The translations under genes were made by a program, and so were the position numbers. Shown piece after piece: positions 38,756 through 48,058 of a DNA stretch of 64,000 nucleotides (positions within the stretch are counted from its first letter, which is position 1; each line of letters opens with the position of its first letter). The DNA lies in the NCBI GenBank assembly GCA_965284565.1, contig OZ260100.1:1612001-1676000 (forward strand). Direction: 5' to 3'. The DNA is from BRH-c54 sp965284565 (lineage in GTDB: Bacteria; Bacteroidota; Bacteroidia; Flavobacteriales_E; Vicingaceae). The notes below the pieces were generated by a model, which was not told the DNA's origin, made no database searches, and saw nothing but the letters and a program-made list of their open reading frames with translations.

Positions 38756-41700
38756 TTGATAATTAACAAGGTAACATATAAAAAAATATTTTTTATAGTT
38801 GGGCTTTCCTTTGTAATAACCCTTACAAATTGGATAGCTCATCCAACTAATTCAATAGCTCGTCCGAATACGAATGAGCTGGTATTACTTGTTGATAGTC
38901 CTGAAATAGATTTAATTTACCCTTTTGATGATGAAGGAACTAATCCAAATAGTAGTAATACTGGAGGGTTATATTTAGATAATCCTAGCAATGTTAAATC
39001 GGGTTTTGAATACGACCCCGAAACGGGTACTTACAATTACTACCAAAGAATAGGTGATAAAAATTTTAGAGATCCTACCTACATGACTTTTGATGAGTAT
39101 TTAGAATACGATTCAAAAAAATCATTACAAGATTATTGGAAACAAAAAGCAGATGCCGAAGCCATGGAGCAAACTAAAGGTTTTAGACCTGCCTTAAACG
39201 TTAAAGGTAAGGCATTTGATAGGATTTTTGGAGGAAATACTATTGATATTCGCCCGCAAGGTTCGGCAGAATTATCTTTTGGAATAAATCGTTCTACCAG
39301 AGATAATCCAGTATTACCGGTACATCAAAGAAGTTTAACCACTTTCGATTTTAATCAGCAAATTCAGCTAAATGTTATAGGGAATATTGGTACAAAAATG
39401 AAGTTGTCTTTTAATTATAATACGGAGGCAACTTTTGATTTTGAAAACAGGATGAAAATAGAATATTCTATTGATGAAGGATCTGAAGATGAGATTATTC
39501 AAAATATTGAGGCAGGTAATGTTGCTTTACCACTTAAAGGAACGTTAATTACTGGTAGTCAAACTTTATTTGGGTTAAAAACTGAATTGAAGTTTGGAAG
39601 GATGTATGTAACCAGTGTTATTTCACAAGAAAAAGGAGAACGTAAGGAAATTAACGTACAAGGAGGAGCTCAAATTCAAAAATTTGAAAAAGAAGCTTCA
39701 GATTACGAAGAAAACCGCCACTTTTTTCTGTCACAATATTTTAGAAATACTTATGAGCAGTCGCTTTCAAGTCTACCTGTAATTTCTTCTAGAGCAACTA
39801 TTACAAGAGTGGAGGTTTGGGTTTCTAATAGAAATAATGCAGTAGAAGACACTAAAAACATTATCGGTTTTATGGATTTAGGAGAAGGAGTTCAGGGAGA
39901 TATTCACAACTCCAGCTTGGTAATGGATGCAAATATTTCACCAATAGCAAACTTTCCAGACAATGAAGCAAATACACTTTATCCTAATTTAAATGGAGCA
40001 TCAACTTATGATACTGCTGCGATAAGGGGGTTCGTTAATTCTGCTCAAGAGTTAGAAAGTATTGGTTATGAAAACGGGATAGATTTTGAAAAATATGAAA
40101 ATGCCAAATTATTAAGACCTCAAGAATATACTTTAAATCCACAATTAGGTTATATATCGTTAAATTCATCACTGAATCAAGATGATATTTTAGCAGTAGC
40201 GTTTCAATATACATTAGACGGACAAGTTTATCAAGTTGGAGAATTTTCAACAGATGGTGTTCCCGGGCAGCAATCATTGTATGTTAAACTGTTGAGAGGA
40301 ACTACTATTGATACAGAACTTCCTATGTGGGATTTGATGATGAAAAATGTTTATTCCTTGGGAGCATTTAATATTTCTCAGGAAGATTTTTTCTTTAATG
40401 TTTTCTACTTAAATCCAGCAACAGGAGTAGAAATACCATTTTTGCCAGAAGGAGAGCCTAATGGAATTCCTTTGGTTCAGGTGTTGAATTTAGATAAGTT
40501 AAATAATATTAATCAAGCTTCTCCAGATGGAGTTTTTGACTTTATTGAAGGGGTTACTGTAAACTCTCGGACGGGGAGGGTTTATTTTCCTGTCTTGGAG
40601 CCTTTTGGATCTCACATAAGAAGTAAATTTAGTAACCCTCAATTAGGAGCAAAGTTTGCTTTTGACACGCTTTATGCAACAACTCAAATGCTAGCTAAAC
40701 AAGATGCTGTTAAGAATAGGTATAAAATTAGAGGACAATACTCTTCTTCTGTAAGTTCTGATATCTCGTTAAATGCTATGAATGTTCCTCAAGGATCGGT
40801 AGTAGTTACGGCCGGAGGAGCTACTTTGGTAGAGAATGTGCAATATACCGTTGATTATAATTTGGGGAGGGTAAAAATTATTGATGAAGGAATCTTACAA
40901 TCAGGGACCCCAATTAAAATCTCATTAGAAAGTCAATCGCTTTTTAACATTAGAACAAAAACATTAATGGGGTCTCGTTTCGATTATAAAATAAATGATG
41001 ATTTCAATATCGGAGGTACCATTATTAGGCTTTCAGAAAGACCATTAACTAGAAAAGTAAATATAGGTGAAGAACCTATTAACAATACTATTTGGGGATT
41101 AGATGTGAATTACACCAAAGAAACACCTTTTATAACAAGAGCCTTGGATAAATTGCCACTTTATAGTACAAAAGAAAAATCGAGTATTACTTTTGAAGGT
41201 GAATTTGCTCATCTTATTCCTGGAAACCCTGGCGCTATTGGAAAAGACGGTACAGCTTATTTGGATGATTTTGAAGGTAGTCAATCAAGAATTGATATGA
41301 AAAGTTTTCAAATGTGGACATTAGCAAGCACCCCTCAAGGTCAACCGGCCCTTTTCCCTGAAGGAGAATTGCCATTATCAGATTCGTTAAATTTTAGATA
41401 TAATGCGGCTAAAACAGCTTGGTACGTTATCGATCCTTTGTTTTGGAGAAATAATTCAGAAACACCAAACCATATTCAAAATGATCCAGTAATGCAATCG
41501 AATCATTATATGAGAGAAGTATTAGAAACAGAAGTTTTCCCATTTAAAAGCCCTGATAATGGTATTGTTACTAATTTGCCTGTTTTTGATGTGGCTTTTT
41601 ATCCAACAGAGAGAGGACAATATAACTACAATCCCCAAGCTCCTAATAATATTTTACCCAATCCAACAAATAGTTGGGGAGGAATTATGAGGCAAATAAA

Positions 41701-44700
41701 TACAACTGACTTTGAGTCTTCCAATGTAGAATTTATTCAGTTCTGGGTAATGGATCCTTTTCATGATGAAGATGGAAATCCAAATCATGCTGGTGGTAAA
41801 TTATATTTTAATTTAGGAAATATTTCTGAAGACATTTTGCGTGATGGGAGAAAATCTTTCGAAAATGGATTGCCTAGTTCAGCTATAGATTATAATACAG
41901 GAGCAAATATTGAATTAATTGATACTACTATTTGGGGGCGTGTGCCAAAAGTACAGGTGTTGGTAAATGCTTTTGATAATAATAACAATGCCAGAATTTT
42001 TCAGGATATTGGTTTAGATGGATTAAATGATGCTGATGAGTTAGTTTTTTTTGGTACAACTTGGGGAGCAGATGCATCTGCAGATAATTACCATCATTAC
42101 AGAGGTTCTGATTATGATCAAGCTCAGTTGTCAATAATAGATAGGTATAAAGAATATAACGGTATGGACGGAAATTCTCCTACAGCAGCTCAATATACCG
42201 AAAGTTATTCCACATCAGGATCTACCAGACCAGATATTGAAGATATCAACCAAAATAATAACTTAGACTTTAGAGAAGATTATTTTCAGTATGAAATTAA
42301 TTTAAACCCTACAGAAGTAAATCCTTCCAATATTGGGAATAATTATATTACTGATGTGTTAGAAGCTAATGTTACTACTAAAGACGGAAGTGAAAGAACA
42401 GTTCGTTGGTACCAATTTAAAATTCCTATTAGGGAACCAGATAAAGTAGTTGGTAACTTAAGAGACTTTAAATCCATTCGTTTTATGCGTATGTTTATGA
42501 AAGGGTTTAATGAAAAAGTTGTATTGCGTTTCGCTCGATTAGATTTAATAAGAGGGGAGTGGAGACAATATACTAAAACCTTATTAAATCCAGGAGATTA
42601 TATAGGAAATGATGATGATGAAACAACTTTTATTGTAGGAGCAGTAAATGTGGAGGAAAATAGTGAGAAAACTCCTGTAAATTATATTATTCCACCAGGA
42701 ATTGATAGAGAGTTGAATCCTAATCCATCAACAGGAGCAACCTTGCGTCAGTTAAATGAGCAATCATTATCTTTAAATGTATGTAACTTAAAAGATGGAG
42801 ATGCTAGAGCTGCTTTTAAAGTGATGGATCAGGATTTGAGAAGATATAAGAGATTAAAAATGTTTGTCCATGCTCAAGAAAGTAACCCAACTATACCTTT
42901 AAACGATGGAGATTTATCCGTATTCATACGAATGGGGACAGATTTTAATGATAACTATTATGAGTATGAGGTACCTCTAAAAGTTACTCCTCCAGGAAGA
43001 TATGACACCGAAAACACCTCCAACGAAAGTGATAGAGAGATTGTTTGGCCTAATGAAAATGAAATTGATTTGAAATTTTCGTTACTAACAGATATGAAAA
43101 TGTTGAGAAACAGTTTGTTGGGAGATCCAAACTCAGGAGTGCTTATTATAAGACCTTATGAGCAAGAAGACGGGAATAATAAAATGAGGATTAAAGGTAA
43201 TCCGAACTTGGCCAATGTAAAAGTGTTTATGATAGGGATTAGAAATAGTAAGCAATCTAACTCTACTGCAGTAGATGATGATGGCTTGGCTAAATGTGCA
43301 GAAGTATGGGTAAATGAATTAAGAATGACAGAGTTTGATAATGAAGGGGGATGGGCAACAAGAGGTCGTTTAACTGCTCAGTTAGCAGATTTGGGAACAA
43401 TGACTTTAGCAGGAGCTTACAGTACACCAGGTTTTGGTAGTGTTGATCAAAAATTAAATGAAAGACAATTAGAAACTATTAAATCTTACGATATATCTAC
43501 CAGCGTAGAAATGGGTAAATTTATTCCTGAAAAAGTTGGCATTAGCTTACCTGTATATTATAGTAATTCTAAAGAAATTGTTACACCAAAATACAATCCT
43601 TTAGATCCAGATATTGAATTAAAAGACCAACTAAACAGCGACCTTTTTACACAACAAGAAAAAGATTCTTTAGCTGACAGAACACAAACGGTTACAAGTA
43701 GGAAAAGTATTAACTTTACTAATGTGCGTAAATTGCCAGCAAAAGGTAAAGAGAAAAATCATTTTTATGATATCTCTAATATTTCGCTTAATTATGGTTA
43801 TTCTGAATATCAATTTAGAGATATAGATACAGAATTTGATATCAGAAAAACCTATAAAGGTGGAATTGCTTATTCGTTTACTAATAACCCTAAAAACTTC
43901 AAACCTTTTGAAAATCTTAAAATGGCAGATGGTAAACAAGCTAAATTGCTTAAAGATTTCAACTTCTATTTAATGCCAAAACAACTTTCTTTTCAAACAG
44001 ATATAGATAGACAATATTCACAAAGAAGAGCAAGAAATAATACGGGTTTCGATTTTGATTTACCAACGTATTATCAAAAACATTTTAATTGGAATAGAAT
44101 TTATGGCTATCGTCAAGATATTACCAAAGCCTTAACATTTGATTTTACAGCTACTAATAATGCTGTTATTAATGAGCCTATAGACTTTCAAGGAAGGCCA
44201 ACAGGAGGTAGGGTGGATAAAAATTATCCGGATGAATATAGTGCATGGAAAGACACTGTGATGCAGAGTATAAAAGAGTTTGGAACTAATATGCATTATC
44301 ATCATACATTTAATTTGAATTATACTGTACCAATTGACAAATTACCTTTTATGGATTTTGCTACACTAACGGCTAAATATGGTGGTGATTACGATTGGCA
44401 AAGAGCACCAATAGGAGCTGATACTTTAGGTAATACTATTCAGAATTCTAATACCGTTACCTTAAACAGTCAGTTAAATATGACTAAATTTTATAACCAA
44501 ATTAACTTTTTAAAAGAAGTGGAGAAAAGACAGCGAGATAGAGCTAGAAAAAAAGCACAAAGAAATAGAAAGCCCGACCCTAATAAAACAGATGCAGAAA
44601 ATGCCAAATTAAAAGGATGGAAGCCCGGATTGCCACCCTTAGAAATTAAGCGTTTTGATACTAAAGAGTTTAAAGATTCAGATACCACAAAAGTAGAATT

Positions 44701-46111
44701 GTGGAGAGAGAAGGATAAAATTTATCCGTTAGATCCTTTATGGATAACCTTGATGAGTCCGAAAAATATTTCAGGGACATATACTAGAACTAGAGGGACA
44801 TTGCTGCCGGGTTATAATCAGCAAACAGAAATTATGGGGTATAATAATGGATTTACTGCTCCGGGTTTTAACTTTATTTCCGGTATGCAAGAAGATGATT
44901 TTGCTATGAGTGCTGCAGAAAGAGAATGGTTGCAGCCGAATTCATTAATGTATAATTACAATACTACTTATGCGGAAAATTATAATTTAAGAGCAACACT
45001 TCGTCCTATTAATACCTTGCGAATTCAATTGAATGCAACACGAAATTATTCTACCAACTTATCTCAACAATTTTTTGAGGTACAGCCGGGTTTTTCAACC
45101 GATTCATTAAGAGGAGACAGAAGAAATGATTTCTTTTTTGTAACTCCAGTAGAAACAGGAAATTTAAGTATGTCTTTTATGTCAATTAGAACTGCTTTTG
45201 CCTCTAACAATAGCGAAGATCGTTCATCATCAGTTTTTGATAAATTTTTAGAAGAAAGAGCCATTATATCGCAAAGATTAGGAGCTCAAGATGCTAATTC
45301 AAATGGATTGGTTAATGATGTTTATGCCGATGGATATGGAGCTACTTCTCAAGAAGTTTTAATCCCTGCTTTTATTGCTGGATATTCTGGGAAATCAGGA
45401 GATAAGGTCTCACTGAGTTCTTTTGAAAAATATATTCCTATGCCCAACTGGAGAATTACTTTTGATGGTTTAAGTAAACTGCCGTTGTTAGCTACTATAT
45501 TTAAACAATTTACTTTAACACACTCTTATCGTTCAACATTTAATGTTAGCTCGTTTACCACCAATTTAAATTTTGAAGATGGAAGAGCCAATAGAGATAT
45601 TAATAATAACTTTATTTCTAAATATCAAATTTCTGGAGTTTCTATTTCAGAGCAGTTTAGCCCTTTGTTAGGAGCAGATATGACTTTAGAAAACAGTATG
45701 CTTATTCGTATTGAGTATGCAAAAGATAGAAATGCATCTTTAAGTGTAAACAATAATCAAATTACAGAAATTCAAGGTAGCGAATGGACAGTTGGTACAG
45801 GATATAAATTTAAGCAAGTTCGTTTTCCATTTTCTAAAAATAGAGTAATAAGAAGTGATATTGATGCAAGGGTAGATGTGTCTTTAAGAAACAATGAAAC
45901 CATTATTAGAAAAATTGTAGAAGAAGTAAATCAATTGACTAGCGGACAAAAAGTATTGTCTATTCGTTTTACTGCTGATTATAGAATTAGTCAGTTTTTA
46001 AACCTAAGAGCTTTTTATGATTATGTTTCTACTACACCATTTATATCTACCACATTCCCAACTTCTAACACCAATGCAGGAATTAGTTTAAGATTTACTT
46101 TATCTCAATAA
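38756..46111 (+). CDS. sprA: SprA, type IX secretion outer-membrane translocon
   Basis: SprA (Sov in Porphyromonas) forms the very large single-chain barrel through which T9SS cargo crosses the outer membrane, and it is needed for gliding in F. johnsoniae. The protein is 2451 residues, the usual size. It starts with TTG at 38756, followed by a signal-like segment (ITLTNWIAHP). Family regions include LQDYWKQKADAEAMEQTKGF, IDIRPQGSAELSFGINRSTR, FEGEFAHLIPGNPGAIGKDG and YLDDFEGSQSRIDMKSFQMW in the first half, and GWATRGRLTAQLADLGTMTL in the second. The C-terminal LRFTLSQ closes the barrel with alternating strands. It is the export route for the adhesins in this window. It lies between ruvA and gcvH, a neighbourhood common in Flavobacteriia. 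Confidence 0.97.
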   Translation: MIINKVTYKKIFFIVGLSFVITLTNWIAHPTNSIARPNTNELVLLVDSPEIDLIYPFDDEGTNPNSSNTGGLYLDNPSNVKSGFEYDPETGTYNYYQRIGDKNFRDPTYMTFDEYLEYDSKKSLQDYWKQKADAEAMEQTKGFRPALNVKGKAFDRIFGGNTIDIRPQGSAELSFGINRSTRDNPVLPVHQRSLTTFDFNQQIQLNVIGNIGTKMKLSFNYNTEATFDFENRMKIEYSIDEGSEDEIIQNIEAGNVALPLKGTLITGSQTLFGLKTELKFGRMYVTSVISQEKGERKEINVQGGAQIQKFEKEASDYEENRHFFLSQYFRNTYEQSLSSLPVISSRATITRVEVWVSNRNNAVEDTKNIIGFMDLGEGVQGDIHNSSLVMDANISPIANFPDNEANTLYPNLNGASTYDTAAIRGFVNSAQELESIGYENGIDFEKYENAKLLRPQEYTLNPQLGYISLNSSLNQDDILAVAFQYTLDGQVYQVGEFSTDGVPGQQSLYVKLLRGTTIDTELPMWDLMMKNVYSLGAFNISQEDFFFNVFYLNPATGVEIPFLPEGEPNGIPLVQVLNLDKLNNINQASPDGVFDFIEGVTVNSRTGRVYFPVLEPFGSHIRSKFSNPQLGAKFAFDTLYATTQMLAKQDAVKNRYKIRGQYSSSVSSDISLNAMNVPQGSVVVTAGGATLVENVQYTVDYNLGRVKIIDEGILQSGTPIKISLESQSLFNIRTKTLMGSRFDYKINDDFNIGGTIIRLSERPLTRKVNIGEEPINNTIWGLDVNYTKETPFITRALDKLPLYSTKEKSSITFEGEFAHLIPGNPGAIGKDGTAYLDDFEGSQSRIDMKSFQMWTLASTPQGQPALFPEGELPLSDSLNFRYNAAKTAWYVIDPLFWRNNSETPNHIQNDPVMQSNHYMREVLETEVFPFKSPDNGIVTNLPVFDVAFYPTERGQYNYNPQAPNNILPNPTNSWGGIMRQINTTDFESSNVEFIQFWVMDPFHDEDGNPNHAGGKLYFNLGNISEDILRDGRKSFENGLPSSAIDYNTGANIELIDTTIWGRVPKVQVLVNAFDNNNNARIFQDIGLDGLNDADELVFFGTTWGADASADNYHHYRGSDYDQAQLSIIDRYKEYNGMDGNSPTAAQYTESYSTSGSTRPDIEDINQNNNLDFREDYFQYEINLNPTEVNPSNIGNNYITDVLEANVTTKDGSERTVRWYQFKIPIREPDKVVGNLRDFKSIRFMRMFMKGFNEKVVLRFARLDLIRGEWRQYTKTLLNPGDYIGNDDDETTFIVGAVNVEENSEKTPVNYIIPPGIDRELNPNPSTGATLRQLNEQSLSLNVCNLKDGDARAAFKVMDQDLRRYKRLKMFVHAQESNPTIPLNDGDLSVFIRMGTDFNDNYYEYEVPLKVTPPGRYDTENTSNESDREIVWPNENEIDLKFSLLTDMKMLRNSLLGDPNSGVLIIRPYEQEDGNNKMRIKGNPNLANVKVFMIGIRNSKQSNSTAVDDDGLAKCAEVWVNELRMTEFDNEGGWATRGRLTAQLADLGTMTLAGAYSTPGFGSVDQKLNERQLETIKSYDISTSVEMGKFIPEKVGISLPVYYSNSKEIVTPKYNPLDPDIELKDQLNSDLFTQQEKDSLADRTQTVTSRKSINFTNVRKLPAKGKEKNHFYDISNISLNYGYSEYQFRDIDTEFDIRKTYKGGIAYSFTNNPKNFKPFENLKMADGKQAKLLKDFNFYLMPKQLSFQTDIDRQYSQRRARNNTGFDFDLPTYYQKHFNWNRIYGYRQDITKALTFDFTATNNAVINEPIDFQGRPTGGRVDKNYPDEYSAWKDTVMQSIKEFGTNMHYHHTFNLNYTVPIDKLPFMDFATLTAKYGGDYDWQRAPIGADTLGNTIQNSNTVTLNSQLNMTKFYNQINFLKEVEKRQRDRARKKAQRNRKPDPNKTDAENAKLKGWKPGLPPLEIKRFDTKEFKDSDTTKVELWREKDKIYPLDPLWITLMSPKNISGTYTRTRGTLLPGYNQQTEIMGYNNGFTAPGFNFISGMQEDDFAMSAAEREWLQPNSLMYNYNTTYAENYNLRATLRPINTLRIQLNATRNYSTNLSQQFFEVQPGFSTDSLRGDRRNDFFFVTPVETGNLSMSFMSIRTAFASNNSEDRSSSVFDKFLEERAIISQRLGAQDANSNGLVNDVYADGYGATSQEVLIPAFIAGYSGKSGDKVSLSSFEKYIPMPNWRITFDGLSKLPLLATIFKQFTLTHSYRSTFNVSSFTTNLNFEDGRANRDINNNFISKYQISGVSISEQFSPLLGADMTLENSMLIRIEYAKDRNASLSVNNNQITEIQGSEWTVGTGYKFKQVRFPFSKNRVIRSDIDARVDVSLRNNETIIRKIVEEVNQLTSGQKVLSIRFTADYRISQFLNLRAFYDYVSTTPFISTTFPTSNTNAGISLRFTLSQ

Positions 46112-46144
46112 ATTCCAATTTATAGATATTTCGAGTTAAATATT

Positions 46145-46175
46145 TTTGGAGGTTATGCAAAAAGTCATAAATTAG
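46145..46175 (+). promoter_or_regulatory. Promoter of gcvH
   Basis: TTTG (46145-46148), 19 bases, then TAAATTAG (46168-46175), one mismatch to TAnnTTTG. Transcription would start about 46181, some 40 bases before the gcvH start. It indicates that gcvH is not only read from sprA. Confidence 0.45.
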
Positions 46176-46222
46176 CCGAATGAATTATCAATCAATTATA
46201 ATTTTTTAATAAGTAAAGTAAA

Positions 46223-46600
46223 ATGAATGTACCTGCAAATTTAAAGTACACTAAAGATCATGAGTGGTGTAAAATAGAAGGAAATGTAGCAACAATAGGA
46301 ATTACTGATTTTGCTCAAGGTGAGTTGGGGGATATAGTGTATGTAGAAATTGAAACAGAAGGAGATGACCTTGATAAAGAAGCTATTTTTGGAACTGTTG
46401 AAGCTGTGAAAACTGTTTCGGATTTGTTTATGCCACTTTCAGGTAAAGTAATTGAAGTAAATGGAGGTTTAGAATCAGCTCCAGAATCAGTTAACCAAAA
46501 TCCTTATGAAGCTGGTTGGATGATTAAAATTGAAATGTCTAATCCTGACGAGGTAAATGATTTACTTTCGGCAGATGATTATAAAGCGATTATAGGATAA
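46223..46600 (+). CDS. gcvH: Glycine cleavage system H protein
   Basis: GcvH is the lipoylated shuttle protein that carries the aminomethyl group between the P, T and L proteins of glycine cleavage, in the cytoplasm. The 125 residues are full length. The start NVPANLKYTKDHEWCKIEGN is standard. The lipoylation region is FGTVEAVKTVSDLFMPLSGK, where the lysine of EAVK carries lipoate, and the C-terminus has NPYEAGWMIKIEMSNPDEV. P, T and L genes are not in this window. Confidence 0.97.
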   Translation: MNVPANLKYTKDHEWCKIEGNVATIGITDFAQGELGDIVYVEIETEGDDLDKEAIFGTVEAVKTVSDLFMPLSGKVIEVNGGLESAPESVNQNPYEAGWMIKIEMSNPDEVNDLLSADDYKAIIG

Positions 46601-46624
46601 TTTATATTATCCATTAAATGTTTA

Positions 46625-46667
46625 AACAACCAAGTGTAGCAAATAGCTGTTCTTGGTTGTTTTTTTT
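46625..46667 (+). terminator. Rho-independent terminator after gcvH
   Basis: A perfect 10-bp stem AACAACCAAG (46625-46634) / CTTGGTTGTT (46652-46661) with a 17-base loop, followed by T's to 46667. It separates gcvH from the vanZ-like gene. Confidence 0.85.
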
Positions 46668-46684
46668 ATATGTATACTTAAACT

Positions 46685-47062
46685 ATGAAATTAAAGCCAT
46701 TTATACCTACACTAGTTTGGCTAATTATTATTGTGGTGCTTAGTGGATATCCAGGAAAAAACTTGCCTCAAACTCCTTTTGATGAGTTTGATAAATTGGT
46801 GCATTTAGCAATTTATGCTTTACTTAGTTTTTTAAGTGTTTTAGGTTTTTCAAAACAGCCTAATTCATTTTTATTAAGTAATAAGCTACAATTTTTTTTT
46901 AGTATAAGTTTTAGTATAATAATAGGGGGATTAATAGAAGTTTTACAAGAGTATGTTTTTATTAACCGTTATGGCGATTGGTTCGATTTTATTGCGAATT
47001 CTTTAGGAGCAGTTTTAGGAGCAGTAGGTTTTGGATTAATGGGAAAATATTTGGTAAAGTAA
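46685..47062 (+). CDS. VanZ-family membrane protein
   Basis: A 125-residue inner-membrane protein with about four membrane segments: FIPTLVWLIIIVVLSGYPG, LVHLAIYALLSFLSVLGF, FSISFSIIIGGLIEVLQEY and NSLGAVLGAVGFGLMGKYL. The conserved polar positions of VanZ-like proteins, DKLVH after the first segment and GxxxE(xLQ) in the third, are present. Relatives confer low-level teicoplanin resistance in enterococci, but in Bacteroidota the family is a widespread membrane protein next to gcvH with no established role. It is convergent with the DEAD-box gene, with 10 bases between their stops. Confidence 0.88.
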   Translation: MKLKPFIPTLVWLIIIVVLSGYPGKNLPQTPFDEFDKLVHLAIYALLSFLSVLGFSKQPNSFLLSNKLQFFFSISFSIIIGGLIEVLQEYVFINRYGDWFDFIANSLGAVLGAVGFGLMGKYLVK

Positions 47063-47072
47063 AAAAATTCTA

Positions 47073-47684
47073 TCACAACTCAATTACCTCAGCATGCTCT
47101 AAAAATAAATCTTGTAGCTTTTCTATTTTAGAGCTATAATCATTGCTAAAGACAACAAATTGACATTTATTTAAACTTTCTGCAATTCTATGTATTTCCG
47201 TATGAAAACTTGTGCCTTCTAAAAAGTCGGCATCTTCAATTAATAACATTTGTAAACCTGTAAGGTTAATTCCGTTTTGGAAATAAATCTTGTTTAATCG
47301 TTTTGGAGTACCAATAACAATATCTACCCCCGCATAAATGGTATCTTTTTGAAATTGAATAGTACTTTCCTCATAAGCACAAAAAATTCTTAAATCGGTA
47401 TATTTAGTAAACTTATTAAATTCTTCTTCTAAGGCTAAAGCAGCCTCTTTGTTTTGTACTAAAATTAAAGCTCTTGGTACATCTTCAAAAGCTTGTCCTT
47501 TTAATTTCTGAATGGTGTTAATGATTAAAGTAGTTGTTTTTCCAGCTCCTTCTTCAGCAATAACAATAACATCCACACCACTTTTTATTTTAGGTATTAA
47601 TAGTTTTTGAAAAGAAGTTGGGGTGTCAATCTTTAAACTTTGTAAGGCATTTTTTATAGGAGGAAGTAATTTTTTGAATGACAT
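47073..47684 (-). CDS. One-domain DEAD-box-like ATPase (no helicase C-terminal domain)
   Basis: A 203-residue protein when started at 47684 (MSFKKLLPPIKNAL). An in-frame start at 47732 is less likely because a good promoter (47715-47744) falls between the two. It has only the first RecA-like domain of a DEAD-box protein: a Q-motif-like PTSFQKLLIPKIKSG, Walker A as AEEGAGKTTT, GTPKRLNKIYF (motif Ib-like) and Walker B as LLIEDADFL, where EDAD replaces DEAD. The second RecA domain is absent. The end is not an obvious truncation, because I recall similarly short proteins of about 200 residues in Flavobacteriia. It may be an RNA-binding ATPase or a partner of a full helicase. Confidence 0.8.
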   Translation of the reverse strand: MSFKKLLPPIKNALQSLKIDTPTSFQKLLIPKIKSGVDVIVIAEEGAGKTTTLIINTIQKLKGQAFEDVPRALILVQNKEAALALEEEFNKFTKYTDLRIFCAYEESTIQFQKDTIYAGVDIVIGTPKRLNKIYFQNGINLTGLQMLLIEDADFLEGTSFHTEIHRIAESLNKCQFVVFSNDYSSKIEKLQDLFLEHAEVIEL

Positions 47685-47714
47685 AATTGATTTTTTTCTT
47701 CTTAAAAACAGTAC

Positions 47715-47744
47715 CAAAATTAAGTAAAGCAAATTAGAAACAAA
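47715..47744 (-). promoter_or_regulatory. Promoter of the one-domain DEAD-box gene
   Basis: On the minus strand TTTG (47741-47744), an 18-base spacer and TAATTTTG (47715-47722) match both promoter boxes exactly. Predicted start about 47708, some 24 bases before the ATG at 47684. The -33 box overlaps the tRNA terminator hairpin. Confidence 0.6.
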
Positions 47745-47775
47745 AGAAGCCCTTGGTTTTCAAGGGCTTCTTTTG
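47741..47775. terminator. Terminator downstream of tRNA-Ser(TGA)
   Basis: A long perfect stem AAAAGAAGCCCTTG (47742-47755) / CAAGGGCTTCTTTT (47761-47774) with a 5-base loop. Reading leftwards from the tRNA, the run of A's on the plus strand gives T's in the transcript. Ends the tRNA-Ser transcript. Confidence 0.85.
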
Positions 47776-47781
47776 TTTGAG

Positions 47782-47869
47782 TGGCGGAGAAAGAGGGATT
47801 CGAACCCCCGGTACCTTGCGGTACAACAGTTTTCAAGACTGCCGCATTCGACCGCTCTGCCATTTCTCC
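47782..47869 (-). tRNA. tRNA-Ser (anticodon TGA)
   Basis: 88 bases with CCA encoded. The acceptor stem GGAGAAA / TTTCTCC pairs fully, the discriminator is G, the anticodon loop reads CTTGAAA (TGA decodes UCA/UCN), and a long variable arm (TACCGCAAGGTA) identifies a class II serine tRNA. The T-arm GGGGGTTCGAATCCCTC is intact. A TACTTTTG promoter element lies 4 bases upstream, so the primary transcript has almost no leader, and a strong terminator lies 6 bases downstream. Confidence 0.97.
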
Positions 47870-47873
47870 GCTG

Positions 47874-47881
47874 CAAAAGTA
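47874..47881 (-). promoter_or_regulatory. -7 element of tRNA-Ser(TGA)
   Basis: On the minus strand TACTTTTG followed by CAGC. The same TACnTTTGCAGC string precedes the other tRNA-Ser gene in the window (62284-62295). No convincing -33 box was found. Confidence 0.5.
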
Positions 47882-48058
47882 GCAATACATTTTAAATATG
47901 AAATGTTTTTTTAATTTTTTTGAAAAAATAAATATTCATCTCCTCTTAACAGATAAATAGTTATTTTTGTATTCTTGTTGGCTTTTTGGGTATGTTTTTT
48001 GATATTGAAGCACTTATAAAACCAATAATTATAAACTTTAAAATCTAATTTCAAATCC

